A stretch of 64,000 nucleotides of DNA from Leucobacter chromiireducens. GTDB taxonomy: Bacteria > Actinomycetota > Actinomycetes > Actinomycetales > Microbacteriaceae. Under the pieces are notes generated by a model, which was given only the letters and a program-made list of their open reading frames with translations, was not told the origin of the DNA and did no database searches. The stretch is from positions 124,001 through 188,000 of the forward strand of contig NZ_RPDI01000001.1 in NCBI RefSeq assembly GCF_003917135.1, written 5' to 3'. The first letter of the stretch is position 1; every line of letters begins with the position of its first letter. Position numbers and translations under genes: made by a program. This document shows positions 51,805-60,506 of this stretch, in pieces.

Positions 51805-53073
51805 ATGCGCTTTCCCGTAGGTACCAGACTCGTGGAACTGACGACGCCCGAGCGGCTCGAAGAGGTGCTGCGGATCGACGCGTGGGCGTACCCCACCGAC
51901 GTACCGATGAGCGATCTCCTCCCGCTCGCGACGCCGATTCCGTGGGGACGCACGTGGGCGGTCGAGACCGAGGCCGGGGAGCTCGCCGCCATGTACGCGG
52001 CGTACTCGCTGACCCGCTTTCCCGTGCCGGGCGCGCAGACCGCGGGTGCCTGGCTCACCTGGGTGGGTGTGCATCCCGGGTGGCGACGCCGCGGGCTGCT
52101 CACCGGCCTCATCGAGCATCACTTCGCCGACTGCCGTGCGCGCGGCGACGCGATCTCCGGGCTCAACGCTGCGGAGGCGGCGATCTACGGGCGCTTCGGC
52201 TACGGGCAGGCGAGCTCACAGGTCTCGCTCACGGTGCCGCGCGGGGCGCAGCTGCACGAGGTGCCGGGCAGTGCGGAGCTGACGGTCGACGTGCGCGAGT
52301 GGGATCCGGATCGGGACGGGCCCGAGATCGCCGCCGTGCACGCGGCATACGCCGAGCAGCCACCGGGCCTCGGCCGTCCGGGCTGGGTGACGTGGGAGAC
52401 CCCGGAGCTGCGGGCGTACGCCGACCAGGACGCGCCGGTGCTGCGTGGCGGGCTCGAGCCCCAGCGCATGCTCATCGTGCGCGACGGTACTGGTGCCGCG
52501 CGCGGCTACGCGCGATTCCGCAGGAAACTGGAATGGCAGCGGAACGTGCCCAACGGGACGGTGCAGCTGCGTGACTGCGTGGGGCTCGACGCCGCGGCGA
52601 CGCACCGGCTGTGGTCGGTGCTGCTCGACTTCGACCTCATGGCGCGGGTCACGACCGGCCCGCTGCCCGTCGACGACCCGATCCACAGCCTGCTCGTCAA
52701 CGCGCGCGGCGCTGCGCCGACGGTGGAGGACCTGCAGTGGGTGCGGATCATCGACCTGCCGCGCGCGCTCGCCGAACGCCGCTACGCGGCGCCCATCGAC
52801 GTGGTGCTCGAGGTGAGTGACGCGCGCATCCCCGAGAACGCCGGGCGCTGGCGTGTGGTGGCCGACGCGTTCGGGCACGCCGAGGTGACACGCACGGAGG
52901 CCGAGCCGGCACTCGCGCTCAATATCCGGGAGCTGGGCGCCGCGCACCTCGGCTCGACCTCGCTCGCCGCGCTCGCGCAGGCCGGTCTGGTTGCTGGCGC
53001 GCCCGAGGCGATCGCCCGTGCGGCGGCGGCGTGGTCGTGGCCGATCGCCGCGGGCGCCAGCTGGGTGTTCTAG
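51805..53073 (+). CDS. Eis-like GNAT N-acetyltransferase
   Basis: A 422-aa acetyltransferase with the three-part layout of Eis (two GNAT domains and a sterol-carrier-like domain). The acetyl-CoA site is VGVHPGWRRRGLLTGLIEHH. AAEAAIYGRFGYG holds the tyrosine matching the catalytic one in Eis. The chain ends in ...GASWVF, and a terminal Phe carboxylate is the catalytic base in Eis. Eis acetylates amines, including aminoglycosides and protein lysines; the substrate here is unknown. The ATG at 51805 is preceded by AATACT at 7 nt, a possible leaderless arrangement. Confidence 0.88.
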   Translation: MRFPVGTRLVELTTPERLEEVLRIDAWAYPTDVPMSDLLPLATPIPWGRTWAVETEAGELAAMYAAYSLTRFPVPGAQTAGAWLTWVGVHPGWRRRGLLTGLIEHHFADCRARGDAISGLNAAEAAIYGRFGYGQASSQVSLTVPRGAQLHEVPGSAELTVDVREWDPDRDGPEIAAVHAAYAEQPPGLGRPGWVTWETPELRAYADQDAPVLRGGLEPQRMLIVRDGTGAARGYARFRRKLEWQRNVPNGTVQLRDCVGLDAAATHRLWSVLLDFDLMARVTTGPLPVDDPIHSLLVNARGAAPTVEDLQWVRIIDLPRALAERRYAAPIDVVLEVSDARIPENAGRWRVVADAFGHAEVTRTEAEPALALNIRELGAAHLGSTSLAALAQAGLVAGAPEAIARAAAAWSWPIAAGASWVF

Positions 53074-53096
53074 CCCCGCGCCCCCGCCCCTCCGCG

Positions 53097-53169
53097 CGGA
53101 TCGGGGTCACTTCGGCAGGGTGTCGCGGTGATGCGCGTCGCGACACCCTGCCCAAGTGACCCCGATCCG
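53097..53169. repeat. Long inverted repeat, copy 2 of a dispersed family
   Basis: Two 31-nt arms, 53097-53127 and 53139-53169, with one mismatch and an 11-nt loop. The left arm starts with the same 29 bases as the arm at 33888. Here it lies between convergent genes and would act as a bidirectional terminator. Confidence 0.85.
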
Positions 53170-53223
53170 GTGGGACGGGCGGACGGGCGGGGCCGGGGTG
53201 GGCCGCCGGGCGGCGGGCCGGGG

Positions 53224-54990
53224 CTACTCGGCCTCGGTGATCGAGAGGAGCGTGTGGCCGCTCGGCACCGTCTGGCCGACGGGGGCGTCAACGCCCGATA
53301 CGACACCGGAGCGGTGCGCGTAGATCGACTGCTCCATCTTCATCGCCTCGAGCACGACGACGAGATCGCCCTCGGTGACCGACTGGCCCTCCTCGACCGC
53401 GAGCTTCACCACGGTGGCCTGCATCGGGGCGGAGACGCCAGCGCCGGCCGCGGTGGCCACGCCAGCACCCTTCGCGCGCTTCGGCGCGGGGCCGCGGGTG
53501 ACGTCCTGGTCAACGAGCGGCAGCAGCGTCGCCGGCATGGTCACCTCGACGCGGCGGCCCTCCACCTCGACGACCACGGTGTGGCGCTTCGGATCCTGCG
53601 CGATCGGGGGGACCTCGCCCTCCCACGGCTCGATGTCGTTCTCGAACTCGCTCTCGATCCACAGCGTGTACACGCCGAAGTGCCCATCGGGCGCCGTGAA
53701 CGCCGGATCGGTGACGATCTTGCGGTGGAACGGCAGCACGGTCGGCAGGCCCTGCACCTCGAACTCCGCGAGTGCGCGGCGCGAGCGCTCAAGCGCCTCC
53801 TCGCGGGTGGCACCGGTGACGATGAGCTTGCCGAGCATCGAGTCGAACGCACCGGAGACGACGTCGCCCGAAGCGACGCCCGTGTCGACGCGCACGCCGG
53901 GGCCGGAGGCCGGCTTGAACAGTGCAACCGGGCCGGGCGCAGGGAGGAAGCCGTTGCCGGGATCCTCGCCGTTGAGACGGAACTCGAACGAGTGGCCGTG
54001 CGGCGTTGGATCGTCGTAGTCGATCACGCCGCCCTCGGCGATGCGGAACTGCTCGCGCACGAGGTCGATGCCCGTGACCTCCTCGGAGACCGGGTGCTCG
54101 ACCTGCAGGCGGGTGTTCACCTCGAGGAACGACACGGTGCCGTCCTTCGCGACGAGGAACTCGCAGGTGCCGGCCCCCACGTAGCCGACCTCCTTCAGGA
54201 TGGCCTTCGACGAGGCGTAGAGGCGCTCGTTCTGCTCATCGGTGAGGAACGGCGCCGGCGCCTCCTCGACGAGCTTCTGGTGGCGGCGCTGCAGCGAGCA
54301 GTCGCGCGTGGAGACCACGACGACGTTGCCGTGCTGATCCGCGAGGCACTGCGTCTCGACGTGGCGCGGCTTCTCCAGGTACTTCTCGACGAAGCACTCG
54401 CCGCGGCCGAACGCGGCAACCGCCTCGCGCGTTGCCGACTCGAACAGCTCGGCGATCTCCTCGCGCTTGTACGCGACCTTCAGGCCGCGGCCGCCGCCGC
54501 CGAACGCCGCCTTGATCGCGATGGGCAGCCCCACCTCGTCGGCGAACGCGATGACCTCGTCAGCGTTCTGGACCGGGTCGCTCGTGCCGGCTGCGAGCGG
54601 TGCGCCCACCTTCTCCGCGACGTGGCGCGCGGACACCTTGTCGCCGAGGCGCTCGATCGCGTCGGGGCCCGGGCCGATCCAGGTCAGGCCGGCGGCGATC
54701 ACCGCGCGCGCGAAGTCGGCGTTCTCGGCGAGGAAGCCGTAGCCCGGGTGCACGGCGTCGGCGCCGGAGCGGCGGGCCACACCGAGGATCTTGTCGATCA
54801 CGAGGTAGGTCTCGGCACTCGTCGAGCCGCCCAGCGCGTACGCCTCGTCGGCCAGCTGCGCGTGCAGGGCGTCGCGATCCTGATCGGCGTAGACGGCGAC
54901 GGAGGCGATGCCGCTGTCTGCTGCGGCGCGGATGATGCGGACGGCGATCTCGCCACGGTTGGCGATCAGCACTTTACGAATGCGGGACAT
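53224..54990 (-). CDS. accA: Acyl-CoA carboxylase alpha subunit (biotin carboxylase + BCCP)
   Basis: A 588-aa biotin-dependent carboxylase subunit. The biotin carboxylase domain (about 1-450) begins [18 protein letters not shown] and has the ATP loop [11 protein letters not shown] middle linker leads to the biotinyl domain, with the biotin lysine in EAMKMEQ near residue 553. In actinobacteria it carboxylates acetyl- or propionyl-CoA together with separate beta subunits. No beta subunit is adjacent; the fused carboxyltransferase at 31479-33014 is a possible partner. TAGGCT ends 7 nt before the ATG at 54990. The symbol is the actinobacterial one, not E. coli AccA. Confidence 0.9.
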   Translation of the reverse strand: MSRIRKVLIANRGEIAVRIIRAAADSGIASVAVYADQDRDALHAQLADEAYALGGSTSAETYLVIDKILGVARRSGADAVHPGYGFLAENADFARAVIAAGLTWIGPGPDAIERLGDKVSARHVAEKVGAPLAAGTSDPVQNADEVIAFADEVGLPIAIKAAFGGGGRGLKVAYKREEIAELFESATREAVAAFGRGECFVEKYLEKPRHVETQCLADQHGNVVVVSTRDCSLQRRHQKLVEEAPAPFLTDEQNERLYASSKAILKEVGYVGAGTCEFLVAKDGTVSFLEVNTRLQVEHPVSEEVTGIDLVREQFRIAEGGVIDYDDPTPHGHSFEFRLNGEDPGNGFLPAPGPVALFKPASGPGVRVDTGVASGDVVSGAFDSMLGKLIVTGATREEALERSRRALAEFEVQGLPTVLPFHRKIVTDPAFTAPDGHFGVYTLWIESEFENDIEPWEGEVPPIAQDPKRHTVVVEVEGRRVEVTMPATLLPLVDQDVTRGPAPKRAKGAGVATAAGAGVSAPMQATVVKLAVEEGQSVTEGDLVVVLEAMKMEQSIYAHRSGVVSGVDAPVGQTVPSGHTLLSITEAE

Positions 54991-54997
54991 GCGCTCC

Positions 54998-55003
54998 AGC
55001 CTA
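54998..55003 (-). promoter_or_regulatory. -10 element of the accA-like gene (possibly leaderless)
   Basis: TAGGCT on the minus strand, 7 nt before the ATG at 54990. GGAG in the spacer is too close to the start to be a normal ribosome site. Confidence 0.5.
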
Positions 55004-55223
55004 TTGGAGAGGGGGGCCGCTTCCTTGGATATAGGGCACAAACCTTTCGGAGATCCGTTGCTGAAGCGGATAACTGCCGCGTGTTGCCCGCGTGGCGCGG
55101 CGACACCGTGTGAACCGGCGTGACCTGGGTATTCCACACGGCTCGCACAGCCAGTACGCTGAAGTCGTGTGGGGGCGCGGCCGCGTCGCCGCACCCTCCC
55201 GCATCGAACAGATGGAGACACTC

Positions 55224-55847
55224 ATGGCTCAGAACGCCGATCTCGATTCCCTGCTCAAGAACATCCCGCTCGGTGAGCTGGCCGCCAAGTTTGGTGTCGA
55301 CCAGGACACCGTCACCGCCGCCGTGCAGCAGGCGCTCCCAGGTCTCATCGGTGGCCTCGCGGTGAACGCCAGCGACGCAGACGGCGCAGCGAAGCTCGAG
55401 AGCGCGCTCGCGAAGCACCAGCCCACCGAGGGCACGATCGACCTCAACTCGATCGACACCGCCGATGGCGAGAAGATCGTGAAGCACGTGCTCGGCGACA
55501 AGAAGGACGAGGTCGCGCAGGCGCTCGGCCAGCAGTCGGGCGACAACGCGATCGCGAGCCTCGTGCCGCAGCTCCTCCCCATGCTCGCGCCGCTCGTGAT
55601 GCAGTTCCTCGCAGGCAAGGTGGGCGGCCAGCAGGGCACCGTCGCCGCATCGAACGATCAGGGCGGCCTCGGCGGCGTGCTCGGCAACCTGCTCGGCGGT
55701 CTCGTCGGCGGCGGCCAGCAGCAGAGCGCGCAGGCGTCCGGCGGTGGCCTCGGCGATCTGCTCGGCGGCCTGCTCGGCGGTGGCCAGCAGCAGAGCGGCG
55801 GCGGCCTGGGCGACCTGCTCGGCGGCCTGCTCGGCGGCAAGAAGTAG
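55224..55847 (+). CDS. DUF937-type protein with Gly-rich repeat end
   Basis: A 207-aa protein. Residues about 1-125 fit the DUF937 pattern (LDSLLKNIPLGELAAKFGVD, then VQQALPGLIGGLAVNA, and IASLVPQLLPMLAPLVMQFL). The C-terminal 70 residues are repeats of the type GGGLGDLLGGLLGGGQQQS. There is no signal peptide. The function of DUF937 proteins is not established. GGAG 6-7 nt before ATG 55224 fixes the start, and TACGCT near 55158 may be the -10. Confidence 0.8.
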   Translation: MAQNADLDSLLKNIPLGELAAKFGVDQDTVTAAVQQALPGLIGGLAVNASDADGAAKLESALAKHQPTEGTIDLNSIDTADGEKIVKHVLGDKKDEVAQALGQQSGDNAIASLVPQLLPMLAPLVMQFLAGKVGGQQGTVAASNDQGGLGGVLGNLLGGLVGGGQQQSAQASGGGLGDLLGGLLGGGQQQSGGGLGDLLGGLLGGKK

Positions 55848-55892
55848 GACGCGGCATCGGGAGCCACCCCGCCACCTGCCGGAGCAACCCGG

Positions 55893-55898
55893 TACACT
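55893..55898 (+). promoter_or_regulatory. -10 element of the hadA-like operon (leaderless start)
   Basis: TACACT ends 6 nt before the GTG at 55905. It would drive the whole run hadA-like, hadB-like, murB and perhaps panC/panB. Confidence 0.55.
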
Positions 55899-55904
55899 GG
55901 CGGG

Positions 55905-56387
55905 GTGGTGAATCCTGAAATTCAAGGGCGGGTCTACCCGCCGACAGCGCCGTACCTCGTGGGCCGCGAGAAGATCCGCGAGTTCGCACGCGCCGTGCTG
56001 AGCGAGTCCCCGGTCCACTTCGACCAGGAGGCCGCGCGCCAGGCCGGGCACGCCGATGTCGTCGCCCCGCCCACCTTCCCCGTCGTGGTCCAGGAGGCCA
56101 CGCTCGCGCAGCTGCTCGCCGACCCCGAGGCGGGGGTCGACTTCTCCCGCGTGGTGCACGGCGACCAGCGCTTCACGTATTCACGCCCGGTCGTCGCCGG
56201 CGATGAGCTCACCGCGACCCTCACGATCGCCGCGGTCAAGCAGCTCGGCGGCCACTCCATGGTCACCGCGTCGAGCGCGATGACCGACGCGACGGGCGCG
56301 CACGTCGTCACCGCCATCTCGACGCTCGTGGTCCGCGCACCGGAACCCGACGAGGCGGCCACCGAGGCAGAGGGAGCAGCCGCATGA
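55905..56387 (+). CDS. HadA-like MaoC dehydratase subunit
   Basis: A 160-aa hot-dog-fold protein of the FAS1-like/UPF0336 dehydratase group, as HadA and HadC of mycobacteria. HADVVAPPTFPVVV and VVHGDQRFTYSRPVVAGDEL are typical. This subunit lacks the catalytic Asp/His motif and works with HadB. The start is the first of two tandem GTG codons at 55905. It overlaps the next gene (ATGA). The order hadA-hadB-murB is conserved in many actinobacteria, including those without mycolic acids. Confidence 0.85.
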   Translation: MVNPEIQGRVYPPTAPYLVGREKIREFARAVLSESPVHFDQEAARQAGHADVVAPPTFPVVVQEATLAQLLADPEAGVDFSRVVHGDQRFTYSRPVVAGDELTATLTIAAVKQLGGHSMVTASSAMTDATGAHVVTAISTLVVRAPEPDEAATEAEGAAA

Positions 56388-56812
56388 GCGCCGCACCAGT
56401 GTTCGCAGACCTGACCGTCGGCGAGGTGGTCGCCGAGCGCGAGCTGACGCTCACCCGCGACCGGCTCGTGCGCTACGCCGGGGCCTCGGGAGACTTCAAC
56501 CCCATTCACTACCGCGACGATGTTGCGGTCTCGGTCGGCCTGCCCGGCGTGCTCGCGCACGGCATGCTCACCATGGGCGCGGCAGGCGCCGTCGCCACCG
56601 ACTGGTTGGGCGCCGCCGGCTGGGTGCAGGACTTCCAGTCGCGCTTCACCCGCCCGGTGCCCGTCGACGCGGCCGCGGGCGCGGCCGTGACCGTCACCGC
56701 GACGGTCGGCCAGCTCGACGCCGAGGCACGCACCGCGCGCATCGATCTGAAGGTCGTGTTCGACGGCGCGACCGTGCTGGGCAAGGCTCAGCTCGTGGCG
56801 GCGTTCGCGTGA
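56384..56812 (+). CDS. HadB-like MaoC dehydratase, catalytic subunit
   Basis: A 142-aa MaoC-like (R)-hydratase/dehydratase. The catalytic motif AGASGDFNPIHYRDD carries the Asp and His, followed by GLPGVLAHGMLTMG. It pairs with the HadA-like protein to dehydrate 3-hydroxyacyl thioesters. The true acyl substrate in this organism is unknown. Its stop overlaps the murB start. Confidence 0.88.
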   Translation: MSAAPVFADLTVGEVVAERELTLTRDRLVRYAGASGDFNPIHYRDDVAVSVGLPGVLAHGMLTMGAAGAVATDWLGAAGWVQDFQSRFTRPVPVDAAAGAAVTVTATVGQLDAEARTARIDLKVVFDGATVLGKAQLVAAFA

Positions 56813-58026
56813 CACCTGCCGGTGAGCACCCGGTCGCAGTGCAGGGCGGTGACCCCCGCCTCGCGGAGCTGACCACCATGCGCGTCGGTGGGCCCGCCGA
56901 GCGGCTCCTCACCGCGACGAGCCGCGAGGAGCTGATCGCGCACGCGAGCGAGCTCTGGCGCGACGGCGAACCCTGGCTGCTGCTCGGCGGCGGCTCGAAC
57001 ACCGTCGTGCACGACGACGGTTTCCCCGGGCCGGTGCTGCTCGTGCGCACGCGCGGGATCGCGGAGGTGCCCGATCCCGATCTGCCTGCCGAGCAGCTGC
57101 GCATCCGCGTCGCGGCTGGCGAGGACTGGGACGCGCTCGTCGAGACGGCGGTGTCCCGCGGCTGGGCCGGCATCGAGGCGCTCTCCGGGATCCCCGGACT
57201 CGCCGGCGCCGCACCGGTGCAGAACATCGGCGCGTACGGCCAGGAGCTCTCCGACGTGCTGCACTCGATCGAGTTCCTCGACGCTGGCGCGAGCGAGCCG
57301 CGCACGCTGAGCGCCGCCGAGCTCGAGCTCGGCTACCGCGACTCCGTGATCAAGCAGGGGCTCGAGGGCGTGGTCGTGTCGATTGATCTCGTGCTCACGC
57401 GCGCCGCGGCCCCGCGCGGCCGCCACGGCGCAGCCGCGGCCGACGATGGTGCCGCAGCCACCGCGGCCGCAGAAGCGCCCGTGCGCTACGGGCAGCTCGC
57501 CACCGCGCTCGGCGTCGAGCTCGGCGCGCGCGTGCCGATCCGCGTGCTGCGGGACTCCGTGCTGCGCCTCCGCGCCGCGAAGGGCATGGTGCTGAGCGAG
57601 ACCGACCACGACTCGTGGAGCTCGGGATCGTTCTTCACGAACCCGATCGTCACCGAGCACTTCGCGCGCACGCTGCCGGAGGACGCCCCGCGGTTCCCGG
57701 TGGGCGACGCCGAGCCGGAGGACACCGTGGTGAGCCTCGAGGACCTCGCGGCAGGGGCATCGCTCGCGCCGCAGCCGGCGGCACCCGAGCGCATGGTGAA
57801 GCTCTCCGCGGCCTGGCTGATCGAGCACGCCGGCGTGCCGAAGGGCTTCCGCCTCCCCGGCTCCGGCGCGGCGATCTCCTCCAAGCACACGCTCGCGATC
57901 ACGAACCGAGGCGCGGCGTCAGCCGCCGACGTCGCCGAGCTCGGCCGGTTCATCGTGCAGCGCGTGCAGCAGGAGTTTGGCCTGGTCCTCGTCCCCGAAC
58001 CCAATCTGTACGGGCTCGAGCTGTAG
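56809..58026 (+). CDS. murB: UDP-N-acetylenolpyruvoylglucosamine reductase MurB
   Basis: A 405-aa flavoenzyme of peptidoglycan precursor synthesis. It reduces enolpyruvyl-UDP-GlcNAc to UDP-MurNAc. LTTMRVGGPAERLL is the FAD domain start. LLGGGSNTVVHD and ALSGIPGLAGAAPVQNIGAY follow. The catalytic serine is in WSSGSFFTNPIV, and VPEPNLYGL ends the protein. A low-complexity Ala/Asp insertion at about residues 205-225 lengthens it slightly. The start is GTG 56809, overlapping the hadB-like gene. Confidence 0.93.
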   Translation: MTPAGEHPVAVQGGDPRLAELTTMRVGGPAERLLTATSREELIAHASELWRDGEPWLLLGGGSNTVVHDDGFPGPVLLVRTRGIAEVPDPDLPAEQLRIRVAAGEDWDALVETAVSRGWAGIEALSGIPGLAGAAPVQNIGAYGQELSDVLHSIEFLDAGASEPRTLSAAELELGYRDSVIKQGLEGVVVSIDLVLTRAAAPRGRHGAAAADDGAAATAAAEAPVRYGQLATALGVELGARVPIRVLRDSVLRLRAAKGMVLSETDHDSWSSGSFFTNPIVTEHFARTLPEDAPRFPVGDAEPEDTVVSLEDLAAGASLAPQPAAPERMVKLSAAWLIEHAGVPKGFRLPGSGAAISSKHTLAITNRGAASAADVAELGRFIVQRVQQEFGLVLVPEPNLYGLEL

Positions 58027-58034
58027 CCGTCGAC

Positions 58035-58781
58035 ATGCGGATTCAGATCGTCGGGGCTGGCCGCATGGGCGCGGCGCTGAGTGCTGCGCTCAGCACCGAT
58101 CCCGATCTGAGCGTGTCGACCCCGCTGGGGCGCGGCGCGACCGGCGCGGGCGCCGACGTGGTGCTCCTCGCGGTGCCCGATGCGGCGATCGCCGAGGCCG
58201 CGGCAGCGATCCTGCCCGGCCCGATCGTCGGCCACCTGTCGGGGATCTCCGGGCTCGACGTGCTCGCCCCGCACGAGGCGTTCAGCCTGCACCCGCTCCT
58301 CACCGTGACCGGCGCGGAGACCGCCTTCGCCGGGGCGCACGCCGCGCTCGACGGCACGAGCGAGCGCGCGCGGGATCACGCCGCGCGGCTCGCGTCGGCG
58401 CTCGGCATGCGCACCTTCCGCGTGGCCGACGAGGATCGCGCCGCCTACCACGCGGCTGCCTCGCTCGCGGCGAACGCGCTCGTGACGCTCGAGTGGACCG
58501 CCGAGCGCCTTGCCGCGACCGCCGGGGTGCCACGCGAGGCCCTCGCCCCGCTCGCGCGCGCCGCGCTCGAGAACTGGGCCAGCCGCGGCGCTGCGGCGGC
58601 GCTCACCGGGCCGATCGCGCGCGGCGACGACGCGACCGTCGCCAGGCAGCGCGCGGCGATCGCCGAGCGACTGCCTGGCGAACTCGCCCTGTTCGACGCG
58701 CTCGCGGAGACCACCCGTGCCCTTGCCGGACGGCGCGACGGCGCCGATCCCGCACCGACACCCACCGAGGAGACCCGATGA
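58035..58781 (+). CDS. Rossmann/DUF2520 domain protein
   Basis: A 248-aa protein with an N-terminal NADP-type Rossmann fold (IVGAGRMGAALSAAL) and a C-terminal DUF2520 helical domain (HAAASLAANALVTLEWTAERL). Such proteins often lie next to panC, and the next gene is panC with a 4-nt overlap (ATGA). A role as the ketopantoate reductase that is otherwise missing from the cluster is attractive but unproven. The start ATG at 58035 is 8 nt after murB. Confidence 0.8.
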   Translation: MRIQIVGAGRMGAALSAALSTDPDLSVSTPLGRGATGAGADVVLLAVPDAAIAEAAAAILPGPIVGHLSGISGLDVLAPHEAFSLHPLLTVTGAETAFAGAHAALDGTSERARDHAARLASALGMRTFRVADEDRAAYHAAASLAANALVTLEWTAERLAATAGVPREALAPLARAALENWASRGAAAALTGPIARGDDATVARQRAAIAERLPGELALFDALAETTRALAGRRDGADPAPTPTEETR

Positions 58782-59656
58782 GGATCGTCCGCACCATCCC
58801 CGAGCTTCGGGCCGAACTCGACGCGCGCGCTGCGGCGGGGGAGCGCCGCGTGGGGTTCGTGCCCACCATGGGCGCGCTGCACGAGGGGCACCTGTCGCTC
58901 GTGCGCGCGGCTCGGGCCGAGCAGGACGTCGTGGTGCTCTCCATCTTCGTGAACCCCACCCAGTTCACCGAGGCGGCGGACCTCGACGCGTACCCGCGGC
59001 AGGAGGCCGCCGACGCCGCGCTCGCCGAGGGGGCCGGCGTCGACCTCATCTTCGCGCCGGAGGCGGCGGAACTCTACCCCGCAGGCTTCGCCACGACCGT
59101 GCGCCTCATCGGCCCGCTCACCGAGACGCTCGAGGGCGCGAAGCGCGGGGCAGCGCACTTCGACGGCGTGGCCACCGTGGTCTCGAAGCTCCTGCTCGCC
59201 GTGCGCGCCGAGGCCGCGTACTTCGGCCAGAAGGACGCGCAGCAGCTGCTCGTCGTGCGCCGCATGGTGACCGACCTCGGCATTCCGACGCGCATCGTCG
59301 CCTGCCCGACCTCGCGCGACGAGGACGGGCTCGCCCGCTCCAGCCGCAACGTGCGCCTCTCGGCCGCGGAGCGCGGGCGCGCGCTCGCCATCCCGCGCGC
59401 GCTCGCGGCGGCCGCAGCGGCCGTCGCCGCGGGGGAGTCGCGCGTCTCCGTGCTCGCGCGTGACGCCGACGCGATCCTCGACGCCGCCGGCATCCGACCC
59501 GAGTACCTCGCGTTCGTCACCCCCGACGACCTCACCCCGGTGCGCGAGGTGACCGCTCCCGTGCTCTGCGCAATCGCGGCGCGCGTGGGCGACGTGCGAC
59601 TCATCGACAATGTGGAACTCGTTCCCGCCAGCCCAGTACCCGACACGAAGGAGTGA
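58778..59656 (+). CDS. panC: Pantothenate synthetase
   Basis: This 292-aa enzyme joins pantoate and beta-alanine using ATP. FVPTMGALHEGHLSLVRAA is the N-terminal HIGH-like region. IFVNPTQFTEAADLDAYPR, YFGQKDAQQLLVVRRMV and ARSSRNVRLS (KMSKS-like loop region) are all conserved. It overlaps the DUF2520 gene and is followed 4 nt later by panB, so pantothenate genes are co-transcribed with murB. Confidence 0.95.
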   Translation: MRIVRTIPELRAELDARAAAGERRVGFVPTMGALHEGHLSLVRAARAEQDVVVLSIFVNPTQFTEAADLDAYPRQEAADAALAEGAGVDLIFAPEAAELYPAGFATTVRLIGPLTETLEGAKRGAAHFDGVATVVSKLLLAVRAEAAYFGQKDAQQLLVVRRMVTDLGIPTRIVACPTSRDEDGLARSSRNVRLSAAERGRALAIPRALAAAAAAVAAGESRVSVLARDADAILDAAGIRPEYLAFVTPDDLTPVREVTAPVLCAIAARVGDVRLIDNVELVPASPVPDTKE

Positions 59657-59660
59657 GCGC

Positions 59661-60506
59661 ATGACCAAGATCACGATCCCCCGCCTCAACGAGATGCGTG
59701 CGGCCGGCGACCCCATCGTCATGGTGACCGCGTACGACGCGCCGGGCGCGCGCGCCGCCGAGCGCGCTGGCGTCGACATGCTGCTCGTCGGTGACTCGGG
59801 CGCGCAGGTGGTGCTCGGCCACGACTCGACCGTCGCGATCACGACCGCCGAGCTGCTGGTGTTCGCTGGCGCGGTGCGCCGCGGCACCGAGACCGCGTTC
59901 GTGGTGTGCGACGTGGCGTTCGGCACGACGGAGCTGTCCGACGAGCAGGCGGTCGCCACGGCGATCCGGTTCGTGAAGGAGGCGGGCGCCGACGCCGTGA
60001 AACTCGAGGGCGGCAGCCCCGAACGCCTCAGCCGCATTCGCGCGATCGTCGCCGCCGGAATCCCCGTGGTCGGCCACATCGGCCTCACCCCGCAGACCGC
60101 GACCGCGCTCGGCGGGCTGCGCGCGCAGGGCCGCACGACCGAGAGCGCCGCGCGCCTCGTCCGCGAGGCGATCGGCGTCGCCGCTGCCGGGGCGTGCTGC
60201 CTCGTCGTCGAGGCCGTGCCCTCCGAGATCACCGAGGTGCTGCGCGAGGCCGTGTCGATCCCGCTGATCGGGATCGGGGCCGGCCCCGCCGACGGGCAGG
60301 TGCTCGTGCTGCACGACCTGCTCGGGATCACCGAGGGGCACACCGCCAAGTTCGTGAAGTCGTTCGGCACGATCGGCTCGGACATGACCGCCGCGATCAC
60401 CGCATACGCCGCGGAGGTGCGCGGGGCGGTCTTCCCCGGCCCGGAGCACGGCTACGCCGCGACGCCGGAGGCGGTGGCCGCGGCGCGCGCGGCGCTCGAC
60501 GGCTAA
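59661..60506 (+). CDS. panB: 3-methyl-2-oxobutanoate hydroxymethyltransferase
   Basis: This 281-aa enzyme makes ketopantoate, the first step to pantothenate. VMVTAYDAPGARAAERAG, LLVGDSGAQVVLGHDST, EAGADAVKLEGG and VVGHIGLTPQT are family blocks. GAAGGAG before ATG 59661 sets the start. Its TAA stop overlaps the stop of the convergent sulfhydrylase gene. Confidence 0.95.
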   Translation: MTKITIPRLNEMRAAGDPIVMVTAYDAPGARAAERAGVDMLLVGDSGAQVVLGHDSTVAITTAELLVFAGAVRRGTETAFVVCDVAFGTTELSDEQAVATAIRFVKEAGADAVKLEGGSPERLSRIRAIVAAGIPVVGHIGLTPQTATALGGLRAQGRTTESAARLVREAIGVAAAGACCLVVEAVPSEITEVLREAVSIPLIGIGAGPADGQVLVLHDLLGITEGHTAKFVKSFGTIGSDMTAAITAYAAEVRGAVFPGPEHGYAATPEAVAAARAALDG

